Shown one piece after another: positions 1 through 8,291 of a stretch of 26,766 nucleotides of DNA (its first letter is position 1; each line of letters starts with the position of its first letter). Both the position numbers and the translations under genes were made by a program. Where the stretch lies: contig CAKTIM010000029.1 in the NCBI GenBank assembly GCA_934565795.1, forward strand, positions 1 to 26,766. Reading direction: 5' to 3'. The stretch is from an uncultured Oscillospiraceae bacterium (GTDB lineage Bacteria > Bacillota > Clostridia > Oscillospirales > Oscillospiraceae). The notes below the pieces were generated by a model. That model was given only the letters and a program-made list of their open reading frames with translations. It did not search any database and was not told the DNA's origin.

Positions 1-51
1 CCGCAGAAGGCTTCCGGCAGAAATCCCCAGAAGGCTTCCGCAAGAGGCTAA
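1..51 (+). CDS. rplC: 50S ribosomal protein L3, C-terminal end only
   Basis: Frame 1 is open from the window edge to a TAA at 49-51 and encodes the 16 residues PQKASGRNPQKASARG. The identification rests on position, because L3 directly precedes L4 in the S10 operon; the visible residues are not a conserved L3 segment. The tail carries PQKAS twice, eight residues apart, backed by an exact 13-base DNA repeat (4-16 and 28-40). It looks like a short basic C-terminal extension beyond the usual L3 end. The gap to rplD is 19 bases and contains its Shine-Dalgarno sequence. Confidence 0.75.
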   Translation, partial: PQKASGRNPQKASARG

Positions 52-70
52 GGAAAGGAGATCTTAAATC

Positions 71-691
71 ATGCTTACGAAAGTTTACAATATGGCTGGC
101 AAGCAGGTTGGCGAGATCGAACTGCCCGAAGCTGTGTTCGGCATTGAGCCTAACGCTGCCGTCGTTCACGACGCAGTCAAGAATCATCTGGCCAACAAGC
201 GTCAGGGCACTCAGAGCGCTCTGACCCGCGCTGAGGTTTCCGGCGGTGGCCGCAAGCCCTGGCGTCAGAAGGGCACCGGCCGCGCCCGTCAGGGCAGCAC
301 CCGCGCGCCTCAGTGGACCCATGGCGGTATCGTGTTCGCTCCCAAGCCCCGCGATTACAGCTACACCATGAACAAGAAGGCCAAGCGCCTGGCGCTCAAG
401 AGCGTCCTGAGCGCCAAGGCCTCCGAGCAGTCCGTGGTCGTCATCGACGCCATCAAGATGGCTGCTCCCAAGACCAAGGAATTCGCCGCGTTCCTGAACG
501 CCGTCGGCTGCTCCACCAAGACTCTGGTGGTCACCGCTGAGGTCGATCAGAACGTTGTGAAGTCCGGCCGCAACATCGCCGGCTGCCAGGTCACCTTTGC
601 CAACCTGCTGAATGTGTACGACGTGCTGCACGCCGACAAGCTGGTTGTCGACCAGGCTTCCCTGGCCAAGATCGTGGAGGTATTCGCCTAA
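71..691 (+). CDS. rplD: 50S ribosomal protein L4
   Basis: This 206-residue protein has the normal length for bacterial L4. The diagnostic extended loop is present, with KPWRQKGTGRARQGS at residues 62-76; in the family this loop reaches into the wall of the peptide exit tunnel next to L22. The ATG at 71 follows AAAGGAG at 54-60. The stop TAA overlaps the ATG of rplW by one base (TAATG), which suggests translational coupling. In E. coli L4 also represses its own operon; any such leader here would lie upstream of the window. Confidence 0.98.
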   Translation: MLTKVYNMAGKQVGEIELPEAVFGIEPNAAVVHDAVKNHLANKRQGTQSALTRAEVSGGGRKPWRQKGTGRARQGSTRAPQWTHGGIVFAPKPRDYSYTMNKKAKRLALKSVLSAKASEQSVVVIDAIKMAAPKTKEFAAFLNAVGCSTKTLVVTAEVDQNVVKSGRNIAGCQVTFANLLNVYDVLHADKLVVDQASLAKIVEVFA

Positions 692-987
692 TGAAGAACG
701 TTTACGATATCATCAGAAGACCCGTTATCACCGAGCAGTCCATGGAGGCTGTGGGCGATAAGAAGTACGTCTTCATGGTCGACGTGGAATCCAACAAGAC
801 CGAAATCAAGGCCGCTGTGGAGCAGATCTTCGGCGTCAAGGTCGCCAAGGTCAACACCGTCCGCATGCAGGGCAAGGTCAAGCGCACCGGCGCTTATCCT
901 GCCGGCAAGCGCGCCGAGTACAAGAAGGCAATCGTCACTCTGACTGCTGACTCCAAGACCATCGAGTTCTTCGAGGGTATGGTCTAA
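691..987 (+). CDS. rplW: 50S ribosomal protein L23
   Basis: This 98-residue protein starts [18 protein letters not shown], the typical L23 N-terminus, and has full family length. L23 binds 23S rRNA domain III at the tunnel exit and is the docking site for trigger factor and SRP. Its start codon shares one base with the rplD stop, so reinitiation is likely. The gap to rplB is 29 bases and contains AAAGGAGAG. Confidence 0.97.
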   Translation: MKNVYDIIRRPVITEQSMEAVGDKKYVFMVDVESNKTEIKAAVEQIFGVKVAKVNTVRMQGKVKRTGAYPAGKRAEYKKAIVTLTADSKTIEFFEGMV

Positions 988-1016
988 ACCAAATCTCAAA
1001 AAGGAGAGAAACGCAA

Positions 1017-1853
1017 ATGGCTATTAAATCTTTCAAGCCTTACACTCCGGCTCGTAGAAACATGACTGTTTCTGCCTTTGACGGCGTGGACAAGAAGGCA
1101 AAACCTGAGCGTAGCCTGGTTGAGACCCTCAAGAAGAATGCAGGTCGCAACTCCTACGGTCACATCACCGTCCGCCATAAGGGCGGCGGCAACAAGCGCA
1201 AGTACCGCATCATCGATTTCAAGCGCCAGAAGCTGGATATGCCCGCAACTGTGCAGCGCATCGAGTATGACCCCAACCGCTCCGCGTTCATCGCCCTGAT
1301 CAAGTATGAGGACGAGACCCTGAGCTACATCCTGGCTCCCTACGGCCTGAAGGCTGGCGACCAGGTGATCTCCTCCGCCGCTGCCGACATCAAGCCCGGC
1401 AACTGCCTGCCCATCGCCAACATCCCTGTGGGTACTGTGATCCACAATGTTGAGCTGCAGCCCGGCCACGGCGCACAGCTGGTGCGTGCCGCCGGCGGCG
1501 CTGCCCAGCTGATGGCCAAGGAAGGCGAGCTGGCGCAGGTTCGTCTGCCCTCCGGCGAGGTTCGCTACGTCCGCATGAACTGCACCGCCTGCATCGGTCA
1601 GGTGGGCAACCTGGATCATGAGAACATCCACATCGGCAAGGCCGGCCGGAAGCGCCACATGGGCATCCGCCCCACCGTCCGTGGCTCTGTTATGAACCCC
1701 AATGACCATCCCCACGGCGGCGGCGAGGGCCGCGCCCCTGTTGGCCGTCCCGGCCCTGTGACTCCTTGGGGCAAGCCTGCGATGGGCTATAAGACTCGCA
1801 AGACAAAGAACCGCACCAATAAGTTCATTGTCAAGCGCAGAAACAGCAAGTAA
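1017..1853 (+). CDS. rplB: 50S ribosomal protein L2
   Basis: This 278-residue protein matches the usual L2 length (about 273-278). The family signature [10 protein letters not shown] lies at residues 230-239, followed by [15 protein letters not shown]. This region packs against the peptidyl transferase centre and supports subunit association. The basic C-terminus ([12 protein letters not shown]) is typical. The stop TAA is directly followed by GGAGG for rpsS. Confidence 0.99.
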   Translation: MAIKSFKPYTPARRNMTVSAFDGVDKKAKPERSLVETLKKNAGRNSYGHITVRHKGGGNKRKYRIIDFKRQKLDMPATVQRIEYDPNRSAFIALIKYEDETLSYILAPYGLKAGDQVISSAAADIKPGNCLPIANIPVGTVIHNVELQPGHGAQLVRAAGGAAQLMAKEGELAQVRLPSGEVRYVRMNCTACIGQVGNLDHENIHIGKAGRKRHMGIRPTVRGSVMNPNDHPHGGGEGRAPVGRPGPVTPWGKPAMGYKTRKTKNRTNKFIVKRRNSK

Positions 1854-1865
1854 GGAGGAAATGAA

Positions 1866-2144
1866 ATGAGCAGAAGTATCAAAAAGGGCCCTTTCGTAGC
1901 TCCCGAGCTGTATAAGCGCGTTGAGGAGCTGAACAAGGCCGGTGAAAAGAAGGTTCTCAAGACCTGGTCCAGAGCCTCCACCATTTTCCCCTCCTTTGTC
2001 GGTCACACCATCGCTGTCCATGACGGCCGTAAGCACGTTCCCGTCTATATCACCGAGGATATGGTCGGCCATAAGCTGGGCGAGTTCGTTCCTACCAGAA
2101 CCTTCCGGGGTCACTCTGGCAGCAAGACCGCAAATTCCAAGTAA
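1866..2144 (+). CDS. rpsS: 30S ribosomal protein S19
   Basis: This 92-residue protein begins [15 protein letters not shown] and contains [16 protein letters not shown] near the C-terminus, both diagnostic of S19. S19 sits in the 30S head and contacts S13 and the A-site finger of 23S rRNA. The ATG lies 12 bases after the rplB stop. The TAA is fused to GGAGG for rplV, a junction seen repeatedly in this operon. Confidence 0.98.
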   Translation: MSRSIKKGPFVAPELYKRVEELNKAGEKKVLKTWSRASTIFPSFVGHTIAVHDGRKHVPVYITEDMVGHKLGEFVPTRTFRGHSGSKTANSK

Positions 2145-2156
2145 GGAGGTACGAAG

Positions 2157-2492
2157 ATGGAAGCATTTGCACATGTTAAGTACGTCCGCATGTCCCCCCG
2201 TAAGGTCAAGCTGGTTTGCGATATGATCCGGGGCCAGGACGTGAAGACCGCTGCCGCGTACCTGAGCAACACCTCCAAGGCCGCTTGTGAGCCGATGGCC
2301 AAGCTGCTGAAGAGCGCCGTTGCAAACGCCGAGCATAATCACGAAATGAACGCTGAGAACCTGTACGTCTCCACTGTTGTTGCAAACCCCGGCCCCATCC
2401 TGAAGCGCGGCCGCATCGCATCCCGTCGTGGTTTCGTTCGGATCAATAAGAGAACCACTCACATCACCATCGGTGTGAGTGAGAAGGCTTAA
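2157..2492 (+). CDS. rplV: 50S ribosomal protein L22
   Basis: This 111-residue protein opens with [16 protein letters not shown], the conserved L22 helix. Its extended beta hairpin (about residues 78-100, [18 protein letters not shown]) in the family lines the exit tunnel opposite L4, where changes can alter macrolide sensitivity. No truncation or odd residue is seen. A 13-base gap with AGGAGG leads to rpsC. Confidence 0.98.
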   Translation: MEAFAHVKYVRMSPRKVKLVCDMIRGQDVKTAAAYLSNTSKAACEPMAKLLKSAVANAEHNHEMNAENLYVSTVVANPGPILKRGRIASRRGFVRINKRTTHITIGVSEKA

Positions 2493-2505
2493 TCAGGAGG
2501 TAGCT

Positions 2506-3279
2506 ATGGGACAGAAAGTTAATCCCCATGGACTGCGGGTTGGCGTTATCAAGGACTGGGATTCCCACTGGTACGCCCGCGAGGATAAGGTCGGTGACCT
2601 GATCGTCGAAGACTACAATATCCGTAAGTATTTGAAGAACAAGCTGTATGCCGCCGGTATCGCAAAGATCGAGATCGAGCGCTCCAACGGCAAGGTGAAG
2701 ATCAACATCCACTGCTCCCGCCCCGGCGTGGTTATCGGTAAGGCTGGTGCCGAAATCGAGAACCTGCGCAAGGACGTGGAGGCAAAGCTGGGCAAGAGCG
2801 TCAACCTGAACATCGTTGAGGTTCGCTCCCCCGACCTGAATGCACAGCTGGTAGCCGAGAACATTGCACAGCAGCTGGAGAAGCGTATCTCCTTCCGCCG
2901 CGCCATGAAGAAGGCCATGCAGCAGGCCACCCGTCTGGGTGCCAAGGGCATCAAGGTCACCTGCGGCGGCCGTCTTGGCGGCGCTGAGATCGCCCGCACC
3001 GAGAGCTACCACGAGGGCACCATTCCCCTTCAGACCATCCGCGCCGACATCGAGTACGGCTTCGCTGAGGCTGCCACCACCTATGGCCGCATCGGCGTGA
3101 AGGTTTGGATCTACAAGGGCGAGGTGCTGAACACCACCCTGCGCGCAGCCGCTCCCGAACCCGCTCCCCGTGAGCGCCGTGAGCGTCGCGGCAATGGCGA
3201 CCGCCGGGGCAACGGCGAGCGTCGTGAGCGCCGCAGCGGTGATCGTCCCAATAACCGCAGAGAAGGAGGTAACCGCTGA
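2506..3279 (+). CDS. rpsC: 30S ribosomal protein S3 with long Arg-rich C-terminal tail
   Basis: This is a 257-residue S3 protein. The ATG at 2506 is chosen over the in-frame ATG at 2479 because [13 protein letters not shown] is the conserved S3 start, AGGAGG lies at 2495-2500, and the earlier start falls inside rplV. A type-2 KH domain carries GKAG at residues 78-81, and the C-terminal S3 domain (about 120-205) is intact. S3 lines the mRNA entry channel and belongs to the ribosomal helicase with S4 and S5. Residues 218-257 form a low-complexity tail with 15 Arg in 40 residues and two RGNG units, making the protein about 24 residues longer than E. coli S3. The stop overlaps the rplP ATG by one base. 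Confidence 0.98.
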   Translation: MGQKVNPHGLRVGVIKDWDSHWYAREDKVGDLIVEDYNIRKYLKNKLYAAGIAKIEIERSNGKVKINIHCSRPGVVIGKAGAEIENLRKDVEAKLGKSVNLNIVEVRSPDLNAQLVAENIAQQLEKRISFRRAMKKAMQQATRLGAKGIKVTCGGRLGGAEIARTESYHEGTIPLQTIRADIEYGFAEAATTYGRIGVKVWIYKGEVLNTTLRAAAPEPAPRERRERRGNGDRRGNGERRERRSGDRPNNRREGGNR

Positions 3280-3710
3280 TGCTGCTGCCTAAAAGAGTAA
3301 AGTACCGCAAGGTTCAGCGTGGCCGTATGACCGGCGCTGCCTCCCGCGGCAATAAGGTTTCCTACGGTGAGTACGGCATTCAGGCCCTGGAGCCCGGCTG
3401 GATCACCGGCAACCAGATCGAAGCAGCCCGTATCGCCATGACCCGTTACACCAAGCGTGGCGGTAAGGTCTGGATCAAGATCTTCCCCGACAAGCCTTAC
3501 TCCAAGAAGGGCCTGGGCACACGTATGGGTTCCGGTAAAGGCGCTCCCGAAGGCTGGGTCGCAGTCGTTAAGAATCAGAAGGTGATGTTTGAGATCGGCG
3601 GCGTTACTGAGGATGTCGCCCGCGAGGCTCTGCGTCTGGCCCAGCACAAGCTGCCCATCAAGACTCGCATCATCACCAAGGAAGTCGAAACTGAGATTGG
3701 TGGTGAATAA
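3279..3710 (+). CDS. rplP: 50S ribosomal protein L16
   Basis: This 143-residue protein begins [17 protein letters not shown] and contains [20 protein letters not shown] in the middle, both characteristic of L16. The family binds near the A-site tRNA elbow on the 50S subunit and organises the A site. It is coupled at both ends: its ATG overlaps the rpsC TGA and its TAA overlaps the rpmC ATG. Confidence 0.98.
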   Translation: MLLPKRVKYRKVQRGRMTGAASRGNKVSYGEYGIQALEPGWITGNQIEAARIAMTRYTKRGGKVWIKIFPDKPYSKKGLGTRMGSGKGAPEGWVAVVKNQKVMFEIGGVTEDVAREALRLAQHKLPIKTRIITKEVETEIGGE

Positions 3711-3907
3711 TGATGAAGGCAAAGGAACTCAAGAATCTGTCCGCCGAAGAGCTTGGCAAGAAGCTGGACGAGCTGAAGAAGGATCTGTTCATGCTGAGAA
3801 TGCAGCATGCGACCAACCAGCTGGACAACCCCATGCGTCTGAACGCCGTTAAGAAGGACATTGCCCGCATCAAGACCATTATTCGTGAGAAAGAGACCAA
3901 CGTCTGA
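3710..3907 (+). CDS. rpmC: 50S ribosomal protein L29
   Basis: This 65-residue protein has the two-helix L29 pattern: [20 protein letters not shown], then [16 protein letters not shown] and a closing IKTIIREKE helix. L29 lies at the tunnel exit beside L23. Two adjacent ATG codons (3710 and 3713) could start it; the first overlaps the rplP stop. The TGA is followed at once by GGAGGT for rpsQ. Confidence 0.96.
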   Translation: MMKAKELKNLSAEELGKKLDELKKDLFMLRMQHATNQLDNPMRLNAVKKDIARIKTIIREKETNV

Positions 3908-3921
3908 GGAGGTAAGCGATT

Positions 3922-4185
3922 ATGACTGAAAATACCAGAGCTTTCCGCAAAACCAGAATTGGTCAGGTTGTCTCCGATAAGATGGACAAGACCATTGTGG
4001 TTGCGATCGAGGATAGCGTTCAGCATCCTCTGTACAAAAAGACCATGAAGCGGACTTACAAGCTGAAGGCCCACGACGAGAAGAACGAGTGCGGCATCGG
4101 CGACACCGTGGAGGTCATGGAGACCCGTCCCCTGTCCAAGGACAAGAGATGGAGACTCATCAGAATTATTGAAAAGGCGAAGTAA
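3922..4185 (+). CDS. rpsQ: 30S ribosomal protein S17
   Basis: This 87-residue protein contains [20 protein letters not shown] and a conserved [33 protein letters not shown] ending split over residues about 50-80, diagnostic of the OB-fold protein S17. It is a primary 16S binder that stabilises the 5' domain. The length is normal. A TAAGGAGG junction links it to rplN. Confidence 0.98.
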   Translation: MTENTRAFRKTRIGQVVSDKMDKTIVVAIEDSVQHPLYKKTMKRTYKLKAHDEKNECGIGDTVEVMETRPLSKDKRWRLIRIIEKAK

Positions 4186-4199
4186 GGAGGTCGGCGTAA

Positions 4200-4568
4200 A
4201 TGATTCAGCAGGAAAGCTATCTGAAGGTTGCCGACAATACCGGCGCCAAGGAAATCCACTGCATCCGCGTCCTGGGCGGCTCCAAGCGGAAGTTCGGCAA
4301 CATCGGTGATGTGATCGTGGCTTCCGTCCGTAAGGCTGCTCCCGGCGGCACGGTGAAGAAGGGCGAAGTCGTCAAGGCCGTCATCGTCCGTACCAAGCGG
4401 GGCGTCCGTCGTGAGGACGGCAGCTATGTCCGCTTTGATGAGAACGCTGCTGTGATCATCAAGGAGGACAAGAACCCCAAGGGTACCCGTATCTTTGGAC
4501 CGGTGGCACGTGAGCTGCGCGAGAAGGACTTCATGAAGATCCTGTCTCTGGCTCCCGAAGTCATTTAA
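4200..4568 (+). CDS. rplN: 50S ribosomal protein L14
   Basis: This 122-residue protein begins [19 protein letters not shown] and has [20 protein letters not shown] at the end, both near-invariant in L14. L14 forms an intersubunit bridge with 16S helix 14 and is the site where RsfS-type silencing factors dock. Its length is exactly that of E. coli L14 family members. The 15-base gap to rplX carries AAGGGGG. Confidence 0.99.
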   Translation: MIQQESYLKVADNTGAKEIHCIRVLGGSKRKFGNIGDVIVASVRKAAPGGTVKKGEVVKAVIVRTKRGVRREDGSYVRFDENAAVIIKEDKNPKGTRIFGPVARELREKDFMKILSLAPEVI

Positions 4569-4583
4569 GGGGGAACCGAAGGA

Positions 4584-4889
4584 ATGAACATTAAGAAGAA
4601 TGATACCGTTATCGTCCTGTCCGGCAAGGACAAGGGCGTGAAGGGCAAGGTGCTGGTTGCCATGCCCGCTGAGAACAAGGTGATCGTGGAGCAGGTCAAC
4701 GTGGCCACCTGCCACACCAAGCCCCGCCGTCAGGGCGAGCAGGGTGGCATCGTCAAGCGCGAGACCCCCATCCGCTCCTGCAAGGTCGCTCTGTTCTGCC
4801 CCAAGTGCAACAAGGGCGTTCGCGTCGGCTTCAAGGTTGACGGCGACAAGAAGACCCGCATCTGCCGCAAGTGCGGCGCCGAAATCTGA
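4584..4889 (+). CDS. rplX: 50S ribosomal protein L24, zinc-ribbon-like variant
   Basis: This 101-residue protein has the KOW core at its start ([18 protein letters not shown]) and the L24 segment [20 protein letters not shown]24 is an assembly initiator that binds the 5' end of 23S rRNA. The C-terminal half has two CxxC pairs, C72/C75 (CPKC) and C94/C97 (CRKC), which could bind one Zn. Many bacterial L24 proteins have non-Cys residues there. Cys66 lies close to the first pair. Zn binding is inferred from the motif only. Confidence 0.97.
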   Translation: MNIKKNDTVIVLSGKDKGVKGKVLVAMPAENKVIVEQVNVATCHTKPRRQGEQGGIVKRETPIRSCKVALFCPKCNKGVRVGFKVDGDKKTRICRKCGAEI

Positions 4890-4906
4890 GAGAGGAGAGA
4901 CTGATT

Positions 4907-5449
4907 ATGGCTAGCAGACTGAAAGAAAGATATGTTGCTGAAATCGCTCCCGCTCTGAACAAGAAGTTCGGCTACAAGAGCGTTATGCAGGTCCCCAAGC
5001 TGGACAAGGTGATTGTGAACGTCGGCTGCGGCGAGAGCAAGAACAATGCCAAGGAGATCGAGGCCATCTGCAAGGACATCGCCGCTATCACCGGCCAGAA
5101 GCCTGTGACCTGCAAGGCCCGCAAGTCCGTTGCAAACTTCAAGGTGCGTGAGGGCGAGACCGTCGGCGTGAAGGTCACCCTGCGCGGCGAGAAGATGTAC
5201 GAGTTCCTGGATCGTCTGTTCAGCGTGGCTCTGCCCCGCGTTCGTGACTTCCGTGGCATCAGCCCCAACTCCTTCGACGGCCGCGGCAACTACGCCTTCG
5301 GCCTGAAGGAACAGCTGATTTTCCCCGAAATCGAGTACGATAAGGTGGATAAGATCCGTGGTATGGATATCTGCATCTGCACCACCGCCACCAATGACGA
5401 GGAAGCCAAAGAGCTGCTCAGCCAGCTGGGCGCTCCCTTCAACGCTTGA
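4907..5449 (+). CDS. rplE: 50S ribosomal protein L5
   Basis: The ATG at 4907 gives 180 residues starting [17 protein letters not shown], the usual L5 start. The in-frame ATG at 4871 lies inside rplX and is rejected, and GAGGAGAG precedes 4907. The core motifs are [13 protein letters not shown] and the terminal block [18 protein letters not shown]5 carries 5S rRNA with L18 into the central protuberance and touches P-site tRNA. The gap to rpsN holds TAGGAGG. Confidence 0.98.
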   Translation: MASRLKERYVAEIAPALNKKFGYKSVMQVPKLDKVIVNVGCGESKNNAKEIEAICKDIAAITGQKPVTCKARKSVANFKVREGETVGVKVTLRGEKMYEFLDRLFSVALPRVRDFRGISPNSFDGRGNYAFGLKEQLIFPEIEYDKVDKIRGMDICICTTATNDEEAKELLSQLGAPFNA

Positions 5450-5465
5450 TTAGGAGGATTACAAC

Positions 5466-5651
5466 ATGGCCAAGAAGTCTATGATCCTGAAGCAGCAGGC
5501 TGAGCCCAAGTTCTCCAGCCGCCGCTACAACCGCTGCAAGATCTGCGGCAGACCTCATGCTTACCTGCGTGATTACGGCGTGTGCCGTATCTGCTTCCGC
5601 GAGCTGGCCTACAAGGGCCAGATCCCCGGTGTCCGTAAGGCCAGCTGGTAA
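5466..5651 (+). CDS. rpsN: 30S ribosomal protein S14, zinc-binding type Z
   Basis: This short 61-residue S14 has four Cys ligands at C24, C27, C40 and C43 (CKIC and CRIC), typical of the Zn-containing form common in Firmicutes and Actinobacteria, unlike the ~101-residue E. coli form. It binds the 30S head next to S3 and S10. The C-terminus [11 protein letters not shown] is conserved. It is followed by an unusually long 131-base gap before rpsH. Confidence 0.98.
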   Translation: MAKKSMILKQQAEPKFSSRRYNRCKICGRPHAYLRDYGVCRICFRELAYKGQIPGVRKASW

Positions 5652-5685
5652 GGTCGAATTTCTAATGTGAAAAAGATTCGGGAAG

Positions 5686-5758
5686 TCCTGGGAAGATGGA
5701 GGAGCGGCTGCACCTCGCATTCCCCGGATACCCCCGTATCTTCACGGGTTAAGCCCGT
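5686..5758 (+). promoter_or_regulatory. Structured intergenic RNA upstream of rpsH
   Basis: The rpsN-rpsH gap (5652-5782) is by far the longest inside the spc portion and is predicted by eye to fold. An imperfect hairpin pairs 5686-5693 with 5721-5728 (one mismatch) and 5696-5702 with 5713-5720 (one bulge). Downstream, ACGGG at 5744-5748 can pair either with CCCGT at 5733-5737 or with CCCGT at 5754-5758, so two hairpins exclude each other. The rpsH Shine-Dalgarno (AAGGAGG) lies at about 5768-5774. No T-tract follows, so it is not an ordinary terminator. A protein-responsive mRNA element or a processing site is inferred, not shown. Confidence 0.5.
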
Positions 5759-5782
5759 AACTTCTATAAGGAGGATATTAAC

Positions 5783-6181
5783 ATGCAAATCACCGATCCC
5801 GTAGCAGATATGCTGACCCGTATTCGGAACGCTAACTCTGCAAAGCACGAAACCGTGGATGTCCCTGCATCCAACCTGAAGAAGTCCATCGCTCAGATTC
5901 TGCTGGACGAGGGCTATATCAAGGCCTATACCGTTGTTGACAACGGCAACCAGGGCGTCATTCACATCACGCTCAAGTATCTGGCCAAGAAGCAGGCAGT
6001 CATTTCCGGCCTGCGCCGCGTTTCCAAGCCCGGTCTGAGAATTTACGCCGGCGCCGAGGAGCTGCCCAAGGTGCTCAAGGGCCTGGGTATCGCCATCGTC
6101 TCCACTTCCAAGGGCGTTATGACCGACAAGAAGGCTCGTGAGCTGCATATCGGCGGCGAAGTCCTGGCCTTTGTCTGGTAA
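5783..6181 (+). CDS. rpsH: 30S ribosomal protein S8
   Basis: This 132-residue protein begins [18 protein letters not shown] and closes with the [20 protein letters not shown] block, both diagnostic of S8. S8 binds 16S helix 21 in the platform. In E. coli S8 represses the spc operon by binding a helix-21 mimic in the mRNA. The folded gap just upstream is a possible analogue here, although the E. coli site is elsewhere (at the rplE start). A TAAGGAGG junction leads into rplF. Confidence 0.98.
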   Translation: MQITDPVADMLTRIRNANSAKHETVDVPASNLKKSIAQILLDEGYIKAYTVVDNGNQGVIHITLKYLAKKQAVISGLRRVSKPGLRIYAGAEELPKVLKGLGIAIVSTSKGVMTDKKARELHIGGEVLAFVW

Positions 6182-6194
6182 GGAGGATTCGGAA

Positions 6195-6740
6195 ATGTCT
6201 AGAATTGGTAAGAAGCCGGTTATCATCCCGGCAAACTGCACGGTGGATATTGCCGAGGGCAATGTGGTTACCGTGAAGGGCCCCAAGGGCACCCTGACCT
6301 ACACCTTCCATCCCGATATGATCCTGAAGGTTGAGGGCAACGTCCTGACCGTCGACCGCCCCGATGAAGAGCATCTGCACAAGTCCCTGCATGGCCTGAC
6401 TCGCACCCTGCTGCACAACATGGTAGAGGGCGTTGAGAAGGGCTATACCAAGGAGCTGGATGTCAACGGCGTGGGCTACCGTGCCGAGAAGAAGGGCACG
6501 CAGCTGGTTATGCGTCTGGGCTACTCCCACGAGGTGTTCGTGGACGAGATCCCCGGCATCACCATCGAGGTTCCCAGCCCCAACAAGATCATCATCCACG
6601 GCATTGACAAGCAGGCTGTCGGCCAGTTTGCCGCCGAAGTCCGTGGCAAGCGTCCCCCCGAACCCTACAAGGGCAAGGGCATCAAGTATACCACTGAGGT
6701 CATCCGCCGCAAGGTTGGTAAGACCGGTGGTAAGAAGTAA
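6195..6740 (+). CDS. rplF: 50S ribosomal protein L6
   Basis: The ATG at 6195 gives 181 residues starting [12 protein letters not shown], the conserved L6 start; the in-frame ATG at 6138 lies inside rpsH. Two repeated L6 folds are seen, ending in the C-terminal signature [19 protein letters not shown] with the usual KTGGKK-like tail. L6 sits at the base of the L7/L12 stalk near the factor-binding site. Confidence 0.98.
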   Translation: MSRIGKKPVIIPANCTVDIAEGNVVTVKGPKGTLTYTFHPDMILKVEGNVLTVDRPDEEHLHKSLHGLTRTLLHNMVEGVEKGYTKELDVNGVGYRAEKKGTQLVMRLGYSHEVFVDEIPGITIEVPSPNKIIIHGIDKQAVGQFAAEVRGKRPPEPYKGKGIKYTTEVIRRKVGKTGGKK

Positions 6741-6755
6741 TGGAGGTGTGCCGAA

Positions 6756-7115
6756 ATGGTCAGCAGAATCGATAAGAAAGCAATGCGCCTGAAGCGGCAT
6801 GTCCGCGTTCGTGGCAAGGTCTCCGGCACTCCCGAGCGTCCCCGTCTGAACGTGTTCCGCAGCAATGCGAACATCTACGCCCAGATCATCGACGACGTCA
6901 ACGGCGTAACGCTTGTTTCCGCCAACACGCTGGAGAAAGAATTTGAAGGCTCCACCGGCAACTGCGAGGCTGCCAAGAAGGTGGGCACCGTCCTGGCCGA
7001 GCGCGCCAAGGCAAAGGGCATCGAAGAGGTCGTCTTCGATCGCGGCGGCTATGTGTATCATGGCCGTGTGGCTGCCCTGGCCGATGGCGCCCGCGAAGGC
7101 GGACTTCAGTTCTAA
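6756..7115 (+). CDS. rplR: 50S ribosomal protein L18
   Basis: This 119-residue protein has a basic N-terminus ([21 protein letters not shown]), the core [14 protein letters not shown] and the closing [20 protein letters not shown] block, all typical of L18. It binds 5S rRNA together with L5. Length and spacing are normal; GGAGGTG precedes the ATG by about 8 bases. Confidence 0.98.
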   Translation: MVSRIDKKAMRLKRHVRVRGKVSGTPERPRLNVFRSNANIYAQIIDDVNGVTLVSANTLEKEFEGSTGNCEAAKKVGTVLAERAKAKGIEEVVFDRGGYVYHGRVAALADGAREGGLQF

Positions 7116-7132
7116 GGTGAGGAGGAAAAGAA

Positions 7133-7639
7133 ATGGCTTACAATAAGACTCCTAACAATGAAGCTTCCGAGCTGATTGAAAAGGTCGTTTACCTGAACCG
7201 CGTCAGCAAGACCGTCAAGGGCGGCCGCGTCATGAAGTTCTCCGCACTGGTGGTCGTCGGTGACGGCAAGGGTACCGTTGGCTATGGCCTGGGCAAGGCC
7301 GCCGAGGTTTCCGAGGCCATTCTGAAGGGCATCGCTGATGCCAAGAAGAACATGACCAAGGTCTCCCTGGCCGGTAATACCATTCCCCACGATGTCATCG
7401 GCATCTTCGGTGCCGGCACCGTCATGCTCAAGCCCGCCCCCGAAGGCACCGGCGTTATCGCCGGCGGCGCTGTCCGCGCGGTGATGGAAGCGGTCGGTAT
7501 CAAGAACATCTGCGCAAAGTGCCTGCGTTCCAACAACCCTCAGAACGTGGTCAAGGCCACCATGGCCGGTCTGACCAGCCTTCGTTCTCCTGAGCAGGTT
7601 GCTGCTATCCGCGGTAAGAGCGTGGAAGAAATTGTGTAA
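7133..7639 (+). CDS. rpsE: 30S ribosomal protein S5
   Basis: This 168-residue protein has the S5 double-stranded RNA-binding domain at the N-terminus ([19 protein letters not shown], about residues 24-42) and the [19 protein letters not shown] segment in the C-terminal domain. S5 lies at the mRNA entry pore with S3 and S4 and affects decoding accuracy. The TAA is directly joined to GGAGG for rpmD. Confidence 0.98.
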   Translation: MAYNKTPNNEASELIEKVVYLNRVSKTVKGGRVMKFSALVVVGDGKGTVGYGLGKAAEVSEAILKGIADAKKNMTKVSLAGNTIPHDVIGIFGAGTVMLKPAPEGTGVIAGGAVRAVMEAVGIKNICAKCLRSNNPQNVVKATMAGLTSLRSPEQVAAIRGKSVEEIV

Positions 7640-7652
7640 GGAGGCAATTAAC

Positions 7653-7832
7653 ATGGCAAACCTGAAAATTACGCTTGTTAAGAGCCTGAACGGTCGTCTG
7701 GAAAAGCACATCGCCACCGCGAATTCCCTGGGCCTTCGCAAGATCGGCCAGGTCAGCATCCAGCCCGACAATACCCAGACCCGGGGCAAGATCGCCAAGA
7801 TCGGCTATCTGCTGAAGGTTGAAGAAGTTTAA
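7653..7832 (+). CDS. rpmD: 50S ribosomal protein L30
   Basis: The ATG at 7653 gives 59 residues, [15 protein letters not shown]..., the standard size and start of bacterial L30; the longer frame from 7599 only extends into rpsE. Conserved features include LGLRKIGQ and the end [11 protein letters not shown]30 is a small alpha/beta protein on the 50S surface. It is followed by TAATAAGGAGGAGG before rplO. Confidence 0.98.
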   Translation: MANLKITLVKSLNGRLEKHIATANSLGLRKIGQVSIQPDNTQTRGKIAKIGYLLKVEEV

Positions 7833-7850
7833 TAAGGAGGAGGAATAAGA

Positions 7851-8291
7851 ATGAAGCTCCATGAACTCTCTCCTGTTGCTGGCTCCACCCAGGTGGGCAA
7901 GCGCAAGGGTCGCGGCACCGGCTCCGGCAACGGCAAGACCGGCGGTCGTGGTCACAAGGGTCAGAAGGCCCGCTCCGGCGGCAAGGTGCGCGTCGGTTTT
8001 GAAGGCGGCCAGATGCCTCTGGCTCGCCGTATCCCCAAGCGCGGCTTCAATAACATTTTCGCAAAGCCCCTGACCGCTGTCAACGTGGCTCTGCTGAATT
8101 GCTTTGAGGACGGCGCCACCGTGGATGCCGCTGCGATTGTCGAGGCCGGTATCGTCTCCACCTGCCCCAATGGCCTGAAGGTTTTGGGCAGCGGCGAGCT
8201 GACCAAGAAGCTTACTGTCAAGGCTGCGGCTTTCTCTGAGTCTGCCAAGGAAAAGATTGAGCAGGCGGGCGGAAAGGCCGAGGTGATCTAA
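7851..8291 (+). CDS. rplO: 50S ribosomal protein L15
   Basis: This 146-residue protein has the long basic Gly-rich N-terminal extension of L15 ([21 protein letters not shown], about residues 18-38) that threads into 23S rRNA. A globular C-terminal half ends [19 protein letters not shown]. The TAA at 8289-8291 touches the secY start with no gap, so the secY ribosome binding site lies inside this gene. Confidence 0.98.
   Translation: MKLHELSPVAGSTQVGKRKGRGTGSGNGKTGGRGHKGQKARSGGKVRVGFEGGQMPLARRIPKRGFNNIFAKPLTAVNVALLNCFEDGATVDAAAIVEAGIVSTCPNGLKVLGSGELTKKLTVKAAAFSESAKEKIEQAGGKAEVI
8280..8288 (+). promoter_or_regulatory. Strong Shine-Dalgarno for secY embedded in the end of rplO
   Basis: GAGGTGATC at 8280-8288 is a nine-base match to the Shine-Dalgarno consensus. 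Its GAGG core lies 8 bases before the GTG at 8292. It decides the non-ATG secY start. Confidence 0.8.

Noticed and set aside
996..2462. 488-codon minus-strand open frame
   Set aside because: It lies antisense to rplB, rpsS and rplV, which are certain. Its translation is low-complexity Leu/Gly/Ala/Asp and has no start signal or family likeness. It arises from codon bias.
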